A stretch of 64,000 bases of DNA. Origin: Castor canadensis (Eukaryota > Chordata > Mammalia > Rodentia > Castoridae). The stretch covers positions 77,494,158 through 77,558,157 of the forward strand of contig NC_133395.1 in NCBI RefSeq assembly GCF_047511655.1, read 5' to 3'. Below the pieces are notes generated by a model. The model had not been told where the DNA came from. It saw only the letters and a list, made by a program, of their open reading frames with translations, and made no database searches. A program made the translations under genes and the position numbers. This document shows, piece after piece, positions 46,861 to 58,016 of the stretch (positions within the stretch are counted from its first letter, which is position 1; each line of letters starts with the position of its first letter).

Positions 46861-47875
46861 TTAGCATTGCCTTCAACGGGCAGAATGCAGACGGATTTTT
46901 GATCCCCGCTGCCAGTCCATCCCTTCTTTCTGCTACTTTTGTAAATGCTGAGTCTGGTACCCAAGTGGGAGAGGACCTTGGAAGTGATAGAAGAAAGGGC
47001 CTTCCTTCCACTTTGAATCAAAGATGTTCCATTGATTCCTAGGACAAAAGAATTCTATTGGCAATAAGTGGAGAGTTGAAATTATTTCCTGGACAATTCA
47101 GCATCTCTCACCAATTGCACAGCTAAATTCAATTTAAGAATCAATTTAACTTGGTAGTTCTTATTCTCCACTTCATTGGCTCTCCTGACTGAGAATAGAA
47201 AGGGCCACTGCCATGGGACGCTCTGCCTGTGCCAGCACTGTGCACTGCTCACTTGCTCCACCGTTCACTTAATGCTTCCTCCCCGCCGGTGGGCGCCCAG
47301 ACTCCAGCCTTGTCCCCTTTTGGTTAAATTCTTCTGTGGCCCTCCGTTCACTTTGTAGCTGAAAGGAAAAATATAAAAGGAAGTCAGAGTCCCAAGGATT
47401 CGAGGTCAGCAGCTGTGAGATCCCCTCCCCCGCCCAGGCACTCGCTCCTCCCCCTGCAGTTCTGGACCCACCCCTCTGGCCTGTTCCTACCCAGGCTCCC
47501 AGCTCTGGTTCTTTCATCTAGATACGCAGTCTCCAGACACCCCAGCCCTGCACATTCCCTTCTGATCTAAGTCTCTACACCAGCTCTTTGCTCCCATTGA
47601 AATTCTCTTTCTTTGCTTTCTACCCCCACGGGACGTTTCCTGTGACTAATCCTTTGTTTTCCTGGGAACCTCTCCCTATCTCCAGGTTTCTGATGCAGTC
47701 CAAAGAAGACTTGACCAACTGGGGTGTGGGGGGGGAGGGGATCCCAACAGCTGCCTCCTGCAACCATTCTGTATTTCATATGGTTTACTGGTTCCCATAC
47801 TTATTGATCAAATGCCTATAGAGCCCTTACTTCTATATGTCTGTTTTCAATCTCTTTGAGTGACAAAACTCAGCA
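46861..47875. other. Intergenic DNA, nothing recognised
   Basis: Mixed composition without coding sequence or clear repeat. Confidence 0.5.
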
Positions 47876-47899
47876 GTAGAAATATGTCTGGCTTTGGCA

Positions 47900-48260
47900 A
47901 AGAAAGCTCTTAGGAGCTGCATACACCTGTATTCCAAATCTGCCTCTGCCTACTGCAAGCTGTGTGTCCCTTGGTGAGACTATAACTTCACTTAGCTTTC
48001 CTGCGCTTATTTGGAAGAAGAAAATAATAGCACCATTCCCTTGCATGAAATAATAGTAACAGCAAACACATGGAAGCAGGCATGTTGCAAGTATTTTGCA
48101 CATGTTATCCTCACAAAAATCCCATGAGCTAGATATTATTATTCCTATTTTGCAATGAAGGAAACAGACACAGCACAATGTTAAGTCATTTATTTGTCCA
48201 GACCCATAGATCTAGTTAGTAAGTTATAGAGTCTAGCTCCAAGCGGAGGTGATCTTTAGA
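47900..48260. mobile_element. Two MIR-type relics
   Basis: Plus-oriented copy near 47,935-48,030 (CTGCAAGCTGTGTGTCCCTT, then CTTCACTTAGCTTTCCTGCG). A minus-oriented copy lies near 48,050-48,245 (GTTATCCTCACAAAAATCCC, ATTATTATTCCTATTTTGCA). Confidence 0.6.
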
Positions 48261-48744
48261 ATCCATTCTCTTGGCCATGGTACATTATCTTGCTATACTT
48301 GTAGATATTCAAGAAATATTTTTAAAACTTTTTTTGGTGAGAATCCAATGAGGTAAAATGTTTAGTGCTTTTAGCGCTTTTCAGTGATGCTCAATGGTCC
48401 TTTCCTTTGTCCTCCCTAACTAGCCTTTGATGCACACATGAGCATTTAACTGTTGTTATTACTGCATCTGAAAGAATTACAGAGCTGTTTCCCCAAGTTC
48501 ATATCAACAACAGTTATTCCTAAACAGGCAGGCCTGAGATGGTGTATTAGGGAACCCTGGGAAGAAGCACTGAGTAGACACACCACTCAGAGATGTAGAG
48601 ATCAGGTCTCCAAGCAGGGCTGTGCTTAACAGGGATCGAGGAGAAGGGACCCAGAGGACACTCACTCCAGCCAGCCTGAGAGATGGGTGTGGAGAAGGGC
48701 GTAGGCCCCCCTTTCCACAGCTAGGAAGGCCCTCCAAATTTTGA

Positions 48745-48842
48745 AGGAGGCTGCTGGTGTAGCTCAGTGGCAGCGTGTATGCAAGGCCTTGGGTTTGAGT
48801 CCCCAGCACTGAAAGAAAGGAAGGAAGGGGAAAAAAAAAAAG
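48745..48842 (+). mobile_element. ID-type SINE
   Basis: 'GGCTGCTGGTGTAGCTCAGT' to 'GGTTTGAGTCCCCAGCACTG' with an A/G-rich tail. It marks the right edge of the SINE-poor PDX1 stretch. Confidence 0.85.
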
Positions 48843-49655
48843 GACTTGAAGAGATGTGCTAATCCCAGCTCAGAAGGCGATGGCCCAGCCAAGGGTCTGG
48901 AATCAAGTGCCTATGCCATCCCCCTGCATTTGCCCAGGTTCCTCCAGTCCCAGGTTAGCTGCTAAGCTGGCATCATGAACTAACAGGAGGGAAGGGAATC
49001 ATTCTAGTTTCTGGTCAGAGCAGGGCTGGAATTCTGCCCCCTTCCTGCTTTTTCTGGACCAGAAATGGAATCATGTCCAACCCTGGTCATCTTGAGAAGC
49101 TATAGGAACCCCTTGGCAGCAGGATCCCTCTGTGTATCCCCCAAATGCAAGACCCACACAAAAGTGTTAAAACTGATGAGCTATCCCCAACTGAGAGGGC
49201 ACAACAAAGGGCCCCCTCTTACGCTGCCTAGGGTAACTGTGAACCATGTCTTGTAGTCAGTAAAGTAAAGGCTAGTTGTTTGTAGTCTTAACTTCATTGA
49301 ATTTTCCTATGAGTGTTTTGGTAGATATCTCTTACAGGTGCCAAGAGAAGTGACATTGAAGACATTCATTTTCTGTGCTTCCTCCACTTACATATTAAAG
49401 GACATTTATCTTTAGGCAAATCCCACAAAGATACACTCTCCTAGTAATCAACGAAATAACATGGATCCATAGCGCAGTGTCTCTGGAAGTGTGACTCATG
49501 AATCATGTATATCAAAGTCACTGGGGTAAAAAAAAAAAAAAAACACTCCTGTGCTTATAATTACAAATATCTGAGCCACACCCCAGACCTACTGGAAGAC
49601 AATGTAAGTGAGGATTGGGGTAACTTGGAAATCTGCATTTTATTATAATTATTTT
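48843..49655. other. Intergenic DNA, nothing recognised
   Basis: No gene. An A-run lies at 49,528-49,543. Confidence 0.5.
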
Positions 49656-49659
49656 TAAA

Positions 49660-49746
49660 AATTACTTCCTGTGACACTGATGATTGAACCTAGGGCCTGG
49701 TGCATGCTAGGCAAGTGCTGTACCACTGTGCTCTACCCCTAGCCCT
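49660..49746 (-). mobile_element. ID-type SINE, minus strand
   Basis: 'TGACACTGATGATTGAACCT' to 'GTACCACTGTGCTCTACCCC'. Confidence 0.83.
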
Positions 49747-50139
49747 TGGAATCTTAAACACATACGTGATCATTCTTAAGCACAGTATGAATGGAGAATA
49801 ATAACAACAGACTCTCAAACTATAATTTACTTGCTGTACAGGGACTCATACTTTTAACGAACAAATAGAACATTGATATTAAAGAACCTCTCTCTGGATC
49901 ATAGGGTTGTAGTGAGATTTAAATGTGGAAATTTTGTGAGTAATGCACATAGAAGCTCTAGAGATGTTATTTGAGGCTTTACACGGACATTTTCATGCCA
50001 TAAAATCCCAAACATTTTCATAGGTCCCCTTTTCTTTCACACATCCATTCCTTCTTTATGTGACAAAGGATTTACAAAGGATTAGTTGGATCTTGTGTTA
50101 TTATTGTGCTGTGGTGGACTGACCTCTTTAGAAGCAGTG

Positions 50140-50480
50140 GGGCTCCCATTGGGGTGCTAATGTGTCCAACGTGGGCTCTGTGAAGTTGAGCTGAGCATTT
50201 TCAGCCACAGCAGCTCACACATAAGGGCAAATAAAGGAAGGCAATAAAACCAAAGCAAATTGATTCATCTCCAGGCAGTACCATTAGCTTGTGTCTTAAT
50301 GCAATACTCTCTCTACTCTGAACATGACCAAACAGCTTCCTTTAAAGGTAAATGAATTTTATATAATTTGCAGCTAATTCCATTTAATTCTGCCCACATG
50401 AGCATGTGATAAGGGAATGTTAAACTGGTTAACAACAATAAGCTAAAAGGGGAGTCCAGGAGGAGCCAATATTTGATTTC
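50140..50480 (-). promoter_or_regulatory. Candidate distal PDX1 enhancer (Area IV-like position)
   Basis: Lies 6.2-6.6 kb upstream of the inferred PDX1 start, close to the published distance of Area IV. It is repeat-free and rich in developmental motifs: GGGGTGCTAATGTG, GGCAAATAAAGG, GCAAATTGATTCATC, CAGCTAATTCCATTTAATTC. Identity is inferred from position and texture. Confidence 0.45.
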
Positions 50481-51078
50481 CAAGTGCTCTGGCTCAACAC
50501 TGAGAAATTCAGATTACTAGGAGTGTGCTGATTTCTTGGTTATTTGCTTTTTGTTCTCCTAGCTCCTGAGTAAAGGGCAGCGAGAAAACACTAGACCCCA
50601 TCTGTCACAAGGAGGCCGGTTAAAGCAAAAACAACTCCTTTTTTTATTTTTATAAAAATCATTTTTCATCTGACAAACTCCCCTCCGACTGCAGGGAATC
50701 AGGAAGAGTAAAAATAATGAATCAATAACAACTTCGTTATCTAGTAACTTAAACAACCCTTGCCTGCTGGGATGGAAGAACAGGCTTTCTTATCTTGCAA
50801 ACAGGGAAACTTTCTGGATAGTAAGTTATTTTTCACAAAATGTCTCTAACCCAGTTAGGTTCCTAGAGGAAGTTCCTAAGGTAGAACCACGCCAAACTCT
50901 ACTCCTGTGGAGAGGTTATTTTAAAGCATGGGAAATAATTTGATTCTTTAAAATCTAATACATATCATTTCTTTTTATCCAATAGAATGTCAAACAGTTG
51001 TGCAATCATTTGAATATTGAAAACTTAAAATGGGAAGTTGTCACTAAATGTGTTCAACAATGGGCTAAAAGGGGAGTC
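50433..51078. repeat. Pair of 24-base direct repeats
   Basis: Bases 50,433-50,456 and 51,055-51,078 are identical except at two adjacent positions (AA against GG), sharing GCTAAAAGGGGAGTC. They lie 622 bases apart in otherwise repeat-free DNA. Confidence 0.8.
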
Positions 51079-51211
51079 AACTTGATCTTCCTTCCAGCAG
51101 TAATGGATCAATACTTTCCCCATGCTGTGTTCTCCTGAGCTTAAACTCAGGCATTGGAGTCTTCAGAGTCAGGAAATTTATTCTCTACTGAACAATCCAT
51201 GTTAAAAATAG

Positions 51212-51302
51212 CAGGGGCTGAGGGTGTGTAGCTCAGGGGTAGAACTCATGCTAAACTTGTACTGTGCCCCAAGTTTCATCGCAAGCACCAGATATAAAAA
51301 GC
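51212..51302 (+). mobile_element. ID-type SINE
   Basis: 'GGGGCTGAGGGTGTGTAGCT' to 'GTTTCATCGCAAGCACC', diverged. Confidence 0.8.
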
Positions 51303-52365
51303 AATAAGGTAAAAATCAGCAGAAAGTAGGTCCAGTTTGATTTGGGTGCGACATGCGTTTTTCTTTGCCTGCAAATCTTGATGATTCAGTCTGAGAGTCG
51401 TGAAACACGTCTTGTTTTGAAGACAGTCATCTTTTCCAGTGTGGATAGCTAACTATCTGAATACTACACACCCACAAGAGATCATTGTCACCTGATTCAT
51501 TCAGATAATTGAAGGGAAGAAGCCAAGGGGTTGCAAAGATCAAGTTTGACTTTCCTGCAGCAAATCACATTCAATTTCATCACTTGTATGCTGAGCTTTT
51601 GGTGCAGAAACAGCCATTTCACATTTCATTGTTCTTCTAATGCCTCTTGAAGAGTGTCCTTAAGTCCACACACAAGCAGCTGCATAAAGTCATCACCAAA
51701 ATATTCATGGATACACAACAAAATAATCCATGTTTCCCAGACTTTATGGCTAGCTGATATATAAACCGACTTGATTTTCCATTGGCTTTCTTGGGAAAGA
51801 GGCATATACGGATCTAAAATTCAATTGAGGGGAAGAAAATCTCCTTTCATGAACGCTGTATTGTAAAATGTAATCAATCAATGTTGTCTGCTTCATTTAC
51901 AAAGCCATTTATTAGCCTCTGCCAACACGGTCACAGTCAAACCTTGAGGTTTCTGAAAGTTAGAGTTAGAGATTGCCATGAATCCAGATAACCAGCCGTT
52001 TCCTTACCCTTCCCAGCAAATTGTGACAGGTGATAACAAAAAAGCAAACAAAGGCCTCTAACCCTCACCTGCCTGTGTAATCTGTCTCCTGGCCTGTAAT
52101 TACACCGAATTTGGATTTTTCTCAAGAAACTGGAGTGACATTACTATTACATTTTTGTATTTAGGTGGCAAGTAGCCAAATTCAAATCTAATAACTAGAG
52201 AAATTCTATAAGGAAGGTATTGGGAAATATGCTAATTTCCCCTTTATCTCCTGCTGTGTTTCCTTGTGAACTACTTCTCTACAAGCTGCAATGCCATTTT
52301 TAATGAAAATACTAATCTTACTACTTCCATTTGTAATACTCTAAAACTTTGATTATCATTATTAT
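51303..52365. other. Repeat-free intergenic DNA, possible conserved element
   Basis: No gene. 51,780-52,110 is free of repeats and contains GTAATCAATCAATG, GCCATTTATTAGCC and GGCCTGTAATTACACCG, reminiscent of homeodomain and PBX/HOX sites. Function unknown. Confidence 0.4.
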
Positions 52366-52427
52366 TTTTAGGGTGCTGGCTGTGGAACCCAGGTCCTTGA
52401 ACATGTTAGGCAAGTGCTGTACCAAGG
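52366..52427 (-). mobile_element. ID-type SINE fragment, minus strand
   Basis: 'GGGTGCTGGCTGTGGAACCC' to 'GGCAAGTGCTGTACCA'. Confidence 0.75.
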
Positions 52428-52473
52428 ATTTTGGTTCTGATTACTGCTTGATATGAGAAAAGAACTAGAGGTG

Positions 52474-52514
52474 GTATATATATATATAAATATATATATA
52501 TTTATATATATATA
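52474..52514. repeat. (TA)n microsatellite
   Basis: TA units interrupted by AAA and TTT. It is partly self-complementary. Confidence 0.9.
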
Positions 52515-52532
52515 AACAATAATATACATATT

Positions 52533-52615
52533 ATTGTTGTTTTTGTTGGGGATTAAACTCAGGGCCTAATGCACACTAGACAAATGCTGTACCACTGAGC
52601 TAGCCTCTCAGCCCC
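52533..52615 (-). mobile_element. ID-type SINE, minus strand
   Basis: 'TTGTTGGGGATTAAACTCAG' to 'CCACTGAGCTAGCCTCTCAG'. Confidence 0.85.
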
Positions 52616-54170
52616 TGAGGAACTACTTCAATACAATTGACAGTGTCTCAACAATTTTTTTTCAGTATGTTGATTAAAGGGCAGTGGAATGGTCTTGAAA
52701 AGAAGTAGATAGGCACATGGCCTGACCTATTCTTTGTTCCTCATCTAATTTAAGCTCTGTTTTTCTACAAAATATAATCAAAGAGTTAATCTGGTCCAAC
52801 TTCTAAGAAAATCACTAATTAGGTCAACAGAAGCAAGTAGCACCATATCATCAAAATTTTGTTCCAAACTCTCATGCCTACCAAGTTACTGTGTGCTTCA
52901 CAAATGTCACCTCCTTTCTCTTATTCTCTTTATCCCTAAGGAACCTTGAGGCTTGTCTTCAGTTTATACCAAAGTGTCATTAGGGTGCTTTCTCATTTGG
53001 TTCCTAGAAGGAAGATGTTCTTCTCAATAGGTGAGCAAAGAAAGATACTAAAGCTGTAGTTCTGATGTCACTGATTTAGTCCAGCAGCCCTCTGAGATCA
53101 TAATGAATGCTATGGATCACACACAGCCCCCTCCGAAGACACTCACATGTGTAAGCACACAGCATTCTCCATGAAATTTTGGGAAATTCCTAGACCTCAC
53201 AGGTCATCCACACATCATCATCCTTCATGAGGCTTGTTTACCTGGACCAACCCCAGCCCCAGCCCCACTCATACTTTTCATCTCTAGTCCTGAATTTTGA
53301 TCGATGGTTCTTGGCACTGTCTAGAACTTTAGAAAAATTGTTTCCTTGACAATATTCATGATGGTACTGTTTGTTTATTTGATTGAATATTCATGCTGGA
53401 TACCGAGGACTTTATAGTAGATAATTATTGCTTGATTTTCTTACTGTACCCTTGTTCATGAGGATAATAAATATGCAAAAATTGTAATTCTAAGATCAAT
53501 TAGAAATTCATAGACTTAAGATACATTAAACTGTGATATCAATCTGTTGCATAAGTGGTAGTTTGGCTCTGCAGTGTTCTTTCCTCCCTTCTATTTGTCT
53601 AAATACTGGCCCAGGGTTTGGGGATATGGAAGAGTCAGACATGATCCCTTATGTTGAAGGCATGAATTCTAGTATCAGGAAGAAAGCAAGTATGCACACA
53701 CAGAACTCCAGATGCCTCCAAAATGTGGCTCTTCCACCTCTGATTGGAAGCTGGTGAATACATTACTCACCCAAAGGCAATGTTGGGTTCCCTGGCTCAG
53801 TTCTCAGTCATTTCCTGAAAACAGATAGGGTATGGCTGGCCTCGTCACTTATGAGGAGTTTGACTTTGAACTTTCAGCTGACCCATGTTTCCAATTTCTC
53901 ATGTACTCAGTGGTGCTTGACAAGTGGACTCTGGAGCTGGACTGTCTTGGTTTGAATACCAGCAGCATGACTTATTCTTTTTTTTTTTTTAATTTTACAG
54001 GGAATGGTAAATGAAGGTAATTTCTATCACATGGCTGATAGTGAAAAACACTTTGAAAAGAACTTGCCTACCTCTTCGCTAATTTATTTACCTTCAACAA
54101 ATATTTATAGAATGTGTACTCTGTGCCAGGGTTCAAGCATGCCATCCTAAAGAGGTATTTCATCTTTTTC
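52616..54170. other. Intergenic DNA with a MIR relic
   Basis: No gene. A MIR-like stretch runs from about 53,925 (CTCTGGAGCTGGACTGTCTT, GGTTTGAATACCAGCAGCAT) and is broken by a T-run at 53,979. Further MIR-like phrases lie at 54,080-54,135. Confidence 0.45.
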
Positions 54171-54171
54171 T

Positions 54172-54382
54172 TTTTTTGGTGGTACTGGGGTTTGAACTCA
54201 GAGCTTCACACTTGCTAGGCAGGTGCTCTACAACTTGAGCTACTTCGCCAGACTTTTTTTTTTTTTTTTGCATTGACCATTGTTGAGATAGGGTCTTGAG
54301 CACAATTTGTCTGGGCTGGTTTCAAACCTCAATCCTCCTGATCTCTGCTTCCCAAGTAGCTAGGATTACAGGTGACTGGCAA
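54172..54382 (-). mobile_element. Full-length dimeric B1-ID SINE, minus strand
   Basis: Right monomer first (GGTGGTACTGGGGTTTGAAC ... AACTTGAGCTACTTCGCCAG), a T-run linker, then the 7SL-like left monomer ending GTAGCTAGGATTACAGGTGA. Confidence 0.92.
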
Positions 54383-54451
54383 GAGGTAATCTCTACTTTA
54401 AAGACATGTCTTGTCTCCTAAGGGAGTCAGACAGCTAGAGAGGATTTTCTT

Positions 54452-54522
54452 CTGGTACTGGGGAGTGAATCTCAGGCCTCATGAATGTTAGGCAAGTGTT
54501 CTACCACTGATTACAAACCTTA
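54452..54522 (-). mobile_element. ID-type SINE, minus strand
   Basis: 'GGTACTGGGGAGTGAATCTC' to 'CAAGTGTTCTACCACTGATT'. Confidence 0.8.
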
Positions 54523-54621
54523 GCTCTCCACAGAGGAAACTTGAACGCAGAGAGCTGATGTCTACAGTAGAGGTAGCTATAGGCTGTAATGGGAACCCCA
54601 TGGCAAGGGAACGTTTTCTTT

Positions 54622-54722
54622 TCTTTGAAATAGGGTCTTGCAGTGTAGCCCAGACTGGCCTCAACCTCATGACCGTCCTGTCTCAGCCTCCTATGCACTG
54701 GAACTAAAGGCCTATGCACAGC
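54622..54722 (-). mobile_element. B1-type SINE, minus strand
   Basis: 'GAAATAGGGTCTTGCAGTGT' and 'AGCCCAGACTGGCCTCAACC' to 'TATGCACTGGAACTAAAGGC'. Confidence 0.83.
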
Positions 54723-55017
54723 TGCAAGGGTATCTCTCCTGACCTTTGGTGGGCCAGGGGAAGTCTTTTCCTCCTGCTTCATTAATTCCTGAGCCAAGGC
54801 ATGTTCCTTTGACTCCTCAAAGGGTTTTTTGGCTTTATTTTGTGTGTGTGTGTGTTTTAAACATGTAACACTTCATAAATTTGCCTGTGCAAATCCTTGT
54901 GCAGTGCTGTGCTAATCTCTGCTTATTCCAATTGTAGTATATATGCTAGCGAACAACAAAGTTTTTTTTTAAATAAACTTAACGTTTTAAAAATTGGTTT
55001 TATTTTATTGTTGTGCT

Positions 55018-55215
55018 GGGTGGGAAAAAATTTTAAATTGTGATAAAAAAACACAGAACATGAAATTCACAATGTTAACATTTCTGAGTTCAGTAATATT
55101 AAGTGTAGTTACATTATTGTGTAACCAATCTCCAGAACTCTTTTCATCTTGCAGAACTGAAACTCTGTATCCATTAAACCACAAGTCCCCGTTGCCACAT
55201 CCTCCAGCCCCTGGT
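55018..55215. mobile_element. Ancient L1-type relic
   Basis: 'ACAGAACATGAAATTCACAA', 'CCAATCTCCAGAACTCTTTT', 'CATCTTGCAGAACTGAAACT' and 'CTGTATCCATTAAACCACAA' match an old L1 3' segment in order. Confidence 0.55.
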
Positions 55216-55581
55216 GACAATCACACACAGGGTTTATAATGTTCACCCAGGTTGCTCGTCATGTCAACTTCCCAGTGTTTTGTCATTGTGGTGACTGTGA
55301 GTGGGATATCATTTTCTATCATGGTATCTGCCTGGCTGGAGGCTTCCCTATACAATAAATATGTCTATTTTCTTGCTGATGCTACTACTGTTTCTGAAAT
55401 CCTGTGAATTTACGGACTTGGTCTTCAAGCAAATAGATTGCTGTGAATCAAGCAGTGTTCTAGGAATGAACAAGTGTACCAGTGGCAAATAGCATTTGCT
55501 GTGAGCTCAGTTGGCTAATCCATGTGCCCAACTAGGTAGGAGATACTACACGAGTGGAAGGCACTAAAAAAGGATCTGTTT

Positions 55582-55681
55582 GTTTTGCAGAGTGGCTCAA
55601 GTGGTAGAGAGCCTGCCTAACAAGTACAAGGGCCTGAATTCAACCCCCTAACCAAAAATAAATAAAACAAAACAAAAAACC
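55582..55681 (+). mobile_element. ID-type SINE with target-site duplication
   Basis: The right-monomer element 'GAGTGGCTCAAGTGGTAGAG' is flanked by AAAAAGGATCTGTTT (55,567-55,581) and AAAAAGGATCTATTT (55,682-55,696). This is a 15-base duplication with one mismatch. Confidence 0.88.
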
Positions 55682-55726
55682 AAAAAGGATCTATTTCACA
55701 TAAGTTATAAGAAAATGAAAAAATGA

Positions 55727-55940
55727 AGCTGGGTTTGGTGGTGCACGTCTGCAACCTCAGCCACTCAGGAAGCTGAGGTAGGAAGATCTTGGTCTGTGAC
55801 CAGCTTGGGCAAATGCACAAGACCCAATCTGAAAAACAAACTAAAAGCAAAAAGGACTGAGGGTATGGCTCTAGTGGTAGAGAGTTGGAGGACCTGAGTT
55901 CAATTCCCAGAACTGTCTCTCTCCCCCTAAAAAAAGAAAG
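55727..55940 (+). mobile_element. Dimeric B1-ID SINE
   Basis: Left monomer 'AGCTGGGTTTGGTGGTGCAC' to 'GACCAGCTTGGGCAAATGCA', right monomer 'GAGGGTATGGCTCTAGTGGT' to 'GTTCAATTCCCAGAACTG', then an A/G tail. Confidence 0.87.
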
Positions 55941-56980
55941 AAAGGAAAAGAAAATGAGAGTGTAGGATTATACATACATGTATACACAAGTCTTAGAGAT
56001 ATTTGTAAAAGTACCCAACTTGTGTACACCAGGTATGTCTAAAAGGGTGCAAGAAATGTGTAGGCATGTAAGCAGGATGAACTGAAGCTTGGACTGTGAT
56101 TAGCTAAGGTGGATCAACCGGTTCAGAGGCTGTTGGAATAGTGGAGATACAAGCACATGGAGGTAAGAAGTATAATGGAAATGAAGAAAAGATGGAAAAC
56201 TACAGAATTTAACAGAAAGCTTACAGGACTTGAAGATCAGTTGAATGGAAACAAAGGAAAGAGTGTGGGAGATGGGAACCAAGGCTGTTGAGAGCTCACT
56301 TTGGGCTGGACCATTTGCTCCTAGCATCTCCTCTACTTTTCATGACACTTCTCTGAGTTAGGCACTATCACCCCATTTCACTACTGAAGAAGCAGAGGTC
56401 CTGAGAAGCTGATTTGTTTGCCAGAAGTTATATAACGAGCAGCTGGTTGAGTCATATTTTACCCAGAATCTGTCTGATTCCCAAGCTCATGTGTTACCAA
56501 CGGGCCCTCAAGGTTGCCAGTCTCAGTAACCGAAAAAGTGTATTTACGATGGACAGAGAAAGCAGTGTTGATAGAGGGGCCAGTTGTCAGGGAAAGATAA
56601 TGGCTGGTCCTATTTGAATGTGTTGAGTTTGAGATAAAGGAAGGCAATAGGAATTCAATGGGTACTGGCATTTGGAGATGAAGGACTTGGGTAGGGGAAC
56701 AGGGCTGGGCATGTGGTTTATTGAAGGATTGAGTTTAAAAAGAAAAAAGAGTGGGATGTCCTTGAGCATATTCTCACTTAGGGGATAGAAATGAGAAAGG
56801 AGAGTCCCTGTAATCAGAAAAGGAAATTCATGGGACTGTGATTTGGTTAAAAATAGTACATATATTTCCATATGAAATCTAGGACAGGGTTTCAGACTGT
56901 AATCATGCCTCAGGTCATTGGAGAGCTCTGAGTGGCGTGGTGACATACCCCCATCTCAGTGAGGTACCATTGTTTACCTA
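55941..56980. other. Intergenic DNA with a reverse MIR relic
   Basis: No gene. A reverse MIR relic lies at about 56,345-56,485 (GTTAGGCACTATCACCCCAT, TTTCACTACTGAAGAAGCAG). Confidence 0.45.
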
Positions 56981-57368
56981 ACGTCCCTGTCTTCTTTTTT
57001 TTTTTATTTCTTTTATTCATATGTGCATACAATGTTTGGGTCATTTCTCCCCCCTTCCCTCCCCCAGTCCCTTCCTTTCCCCCCCACCCCCTTGCTACCA
57101 GGCAGAAACTATTTTGCTCTTATTTCTAATTTTGTTGAAGAGAGAGTATAAGCAATAATAGGAAGGAACAAGGGTTTTTGCTAGTTGAGATAAAGATAGC
57201 TATACAGGGAGTTGACTCGAATTGCTTTCCTGTACATATGTGTTACATTCTAAATTAATTCTTCTCGAACTAACCTTTTCTCTAGTTCCTGTTCCCCGTC
57301 TCCTATTGGCCTCTGTCACTTTAAAGTTTCTGCATTAGTTCCTTTGCATTGAGACGTCCCTGTCTTCT
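56981..57368 (-). mobile_element. 5'-truncated LINE (L1) 3' end with perfect target-site duplication
   Basis: The element body is 56,996-57,353. On the plus strand it starts with a T-run (the poly-A tail in reverse), then a C-rich polypyrimidine tract at 57,050-57,092 typical of an L1 3' UTR. Unique sequence follows (CAAGGGTTTTTGCTAGTTGA, GATAGCTATACAGGGAGTTG). The 15-base direct repeat ACGTCCCTGTCTTCT lies on both sides (56,981-56,995 and 57,354-57,368), which shows insertion by target-primed reverse transcription. No L1 protein region is included. Confidence 0.9.
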
Positions 57369-57798
57369 ACCTTACACCCACATCTACCAGGTTCCCAACT
57401 CCTGTCCCTTCTTCCCCTTTGATGGCTCTGGAATCAGCCTTTTCTTAATGCCCTTGCCCACTGTTGATGCACTTGTTACTGGGGCTTCCTCTCTCTGCTT
57501 CTTCACATCTTAACTTGTGTACTTCATATTTTTCTTGCAACGTGGATTTTATAAGCTTTCATTCTAAAAATCAATTTTCTTCCACGGCCTGGAGAGTGAA
57601 GTCAAACTCCTCAGTAAAACCCATGGAGTCCATGCAAGAAGCATGGGCACCAGCCCTTCCTGATGACCTTCCTACAAGGCCTCATTTCCCCCAAGCCTCA
57701 AAGACTCCAACCAGATGCCCCTTCTTGTCCTCTCCTGCTTCACAGGACTCTGCTACTGCCTGGATTGGCATCTTCCATGTAAGACCCTGACAAACTAT

Positions 57799-58016
57799 TT
57801 TTTTTTTAATGGGACTGGGGTTTGAATTCAGAGCTTCATGCTTGCAGAGAAGGCTCTTTACCATTTGAGCCACACTTCCAGTCCATTTTGCTATGGTTAT
57901 TTTGGAGATGGGGTCTCATGAACTATTTGCCTTGTCTGGCCTTGAATGTTAATCCTCCCTATCTTAGCCTCTCAAGTAGCTAGGATTACAGGTGTGAGCT
58001 ACAGGTGCCTGGCTCT
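57799..58016 (-). mobile_element. Full-length dimeric B1-ID SINE, minus strand
   Basis: T-run, then 'GGGACTGGGGTTTGAATTCA' to 'CATTTGAGCCACACTTCCAG', then the 7SL-like half ending 'AGGATTACAGGTGTGAGCTA'. Confidence 0.92.

Noticed and set aside
54501-54797. 98-codon minus-strand frame
   Set aside because: It is built from an ID and a B1 SINE.
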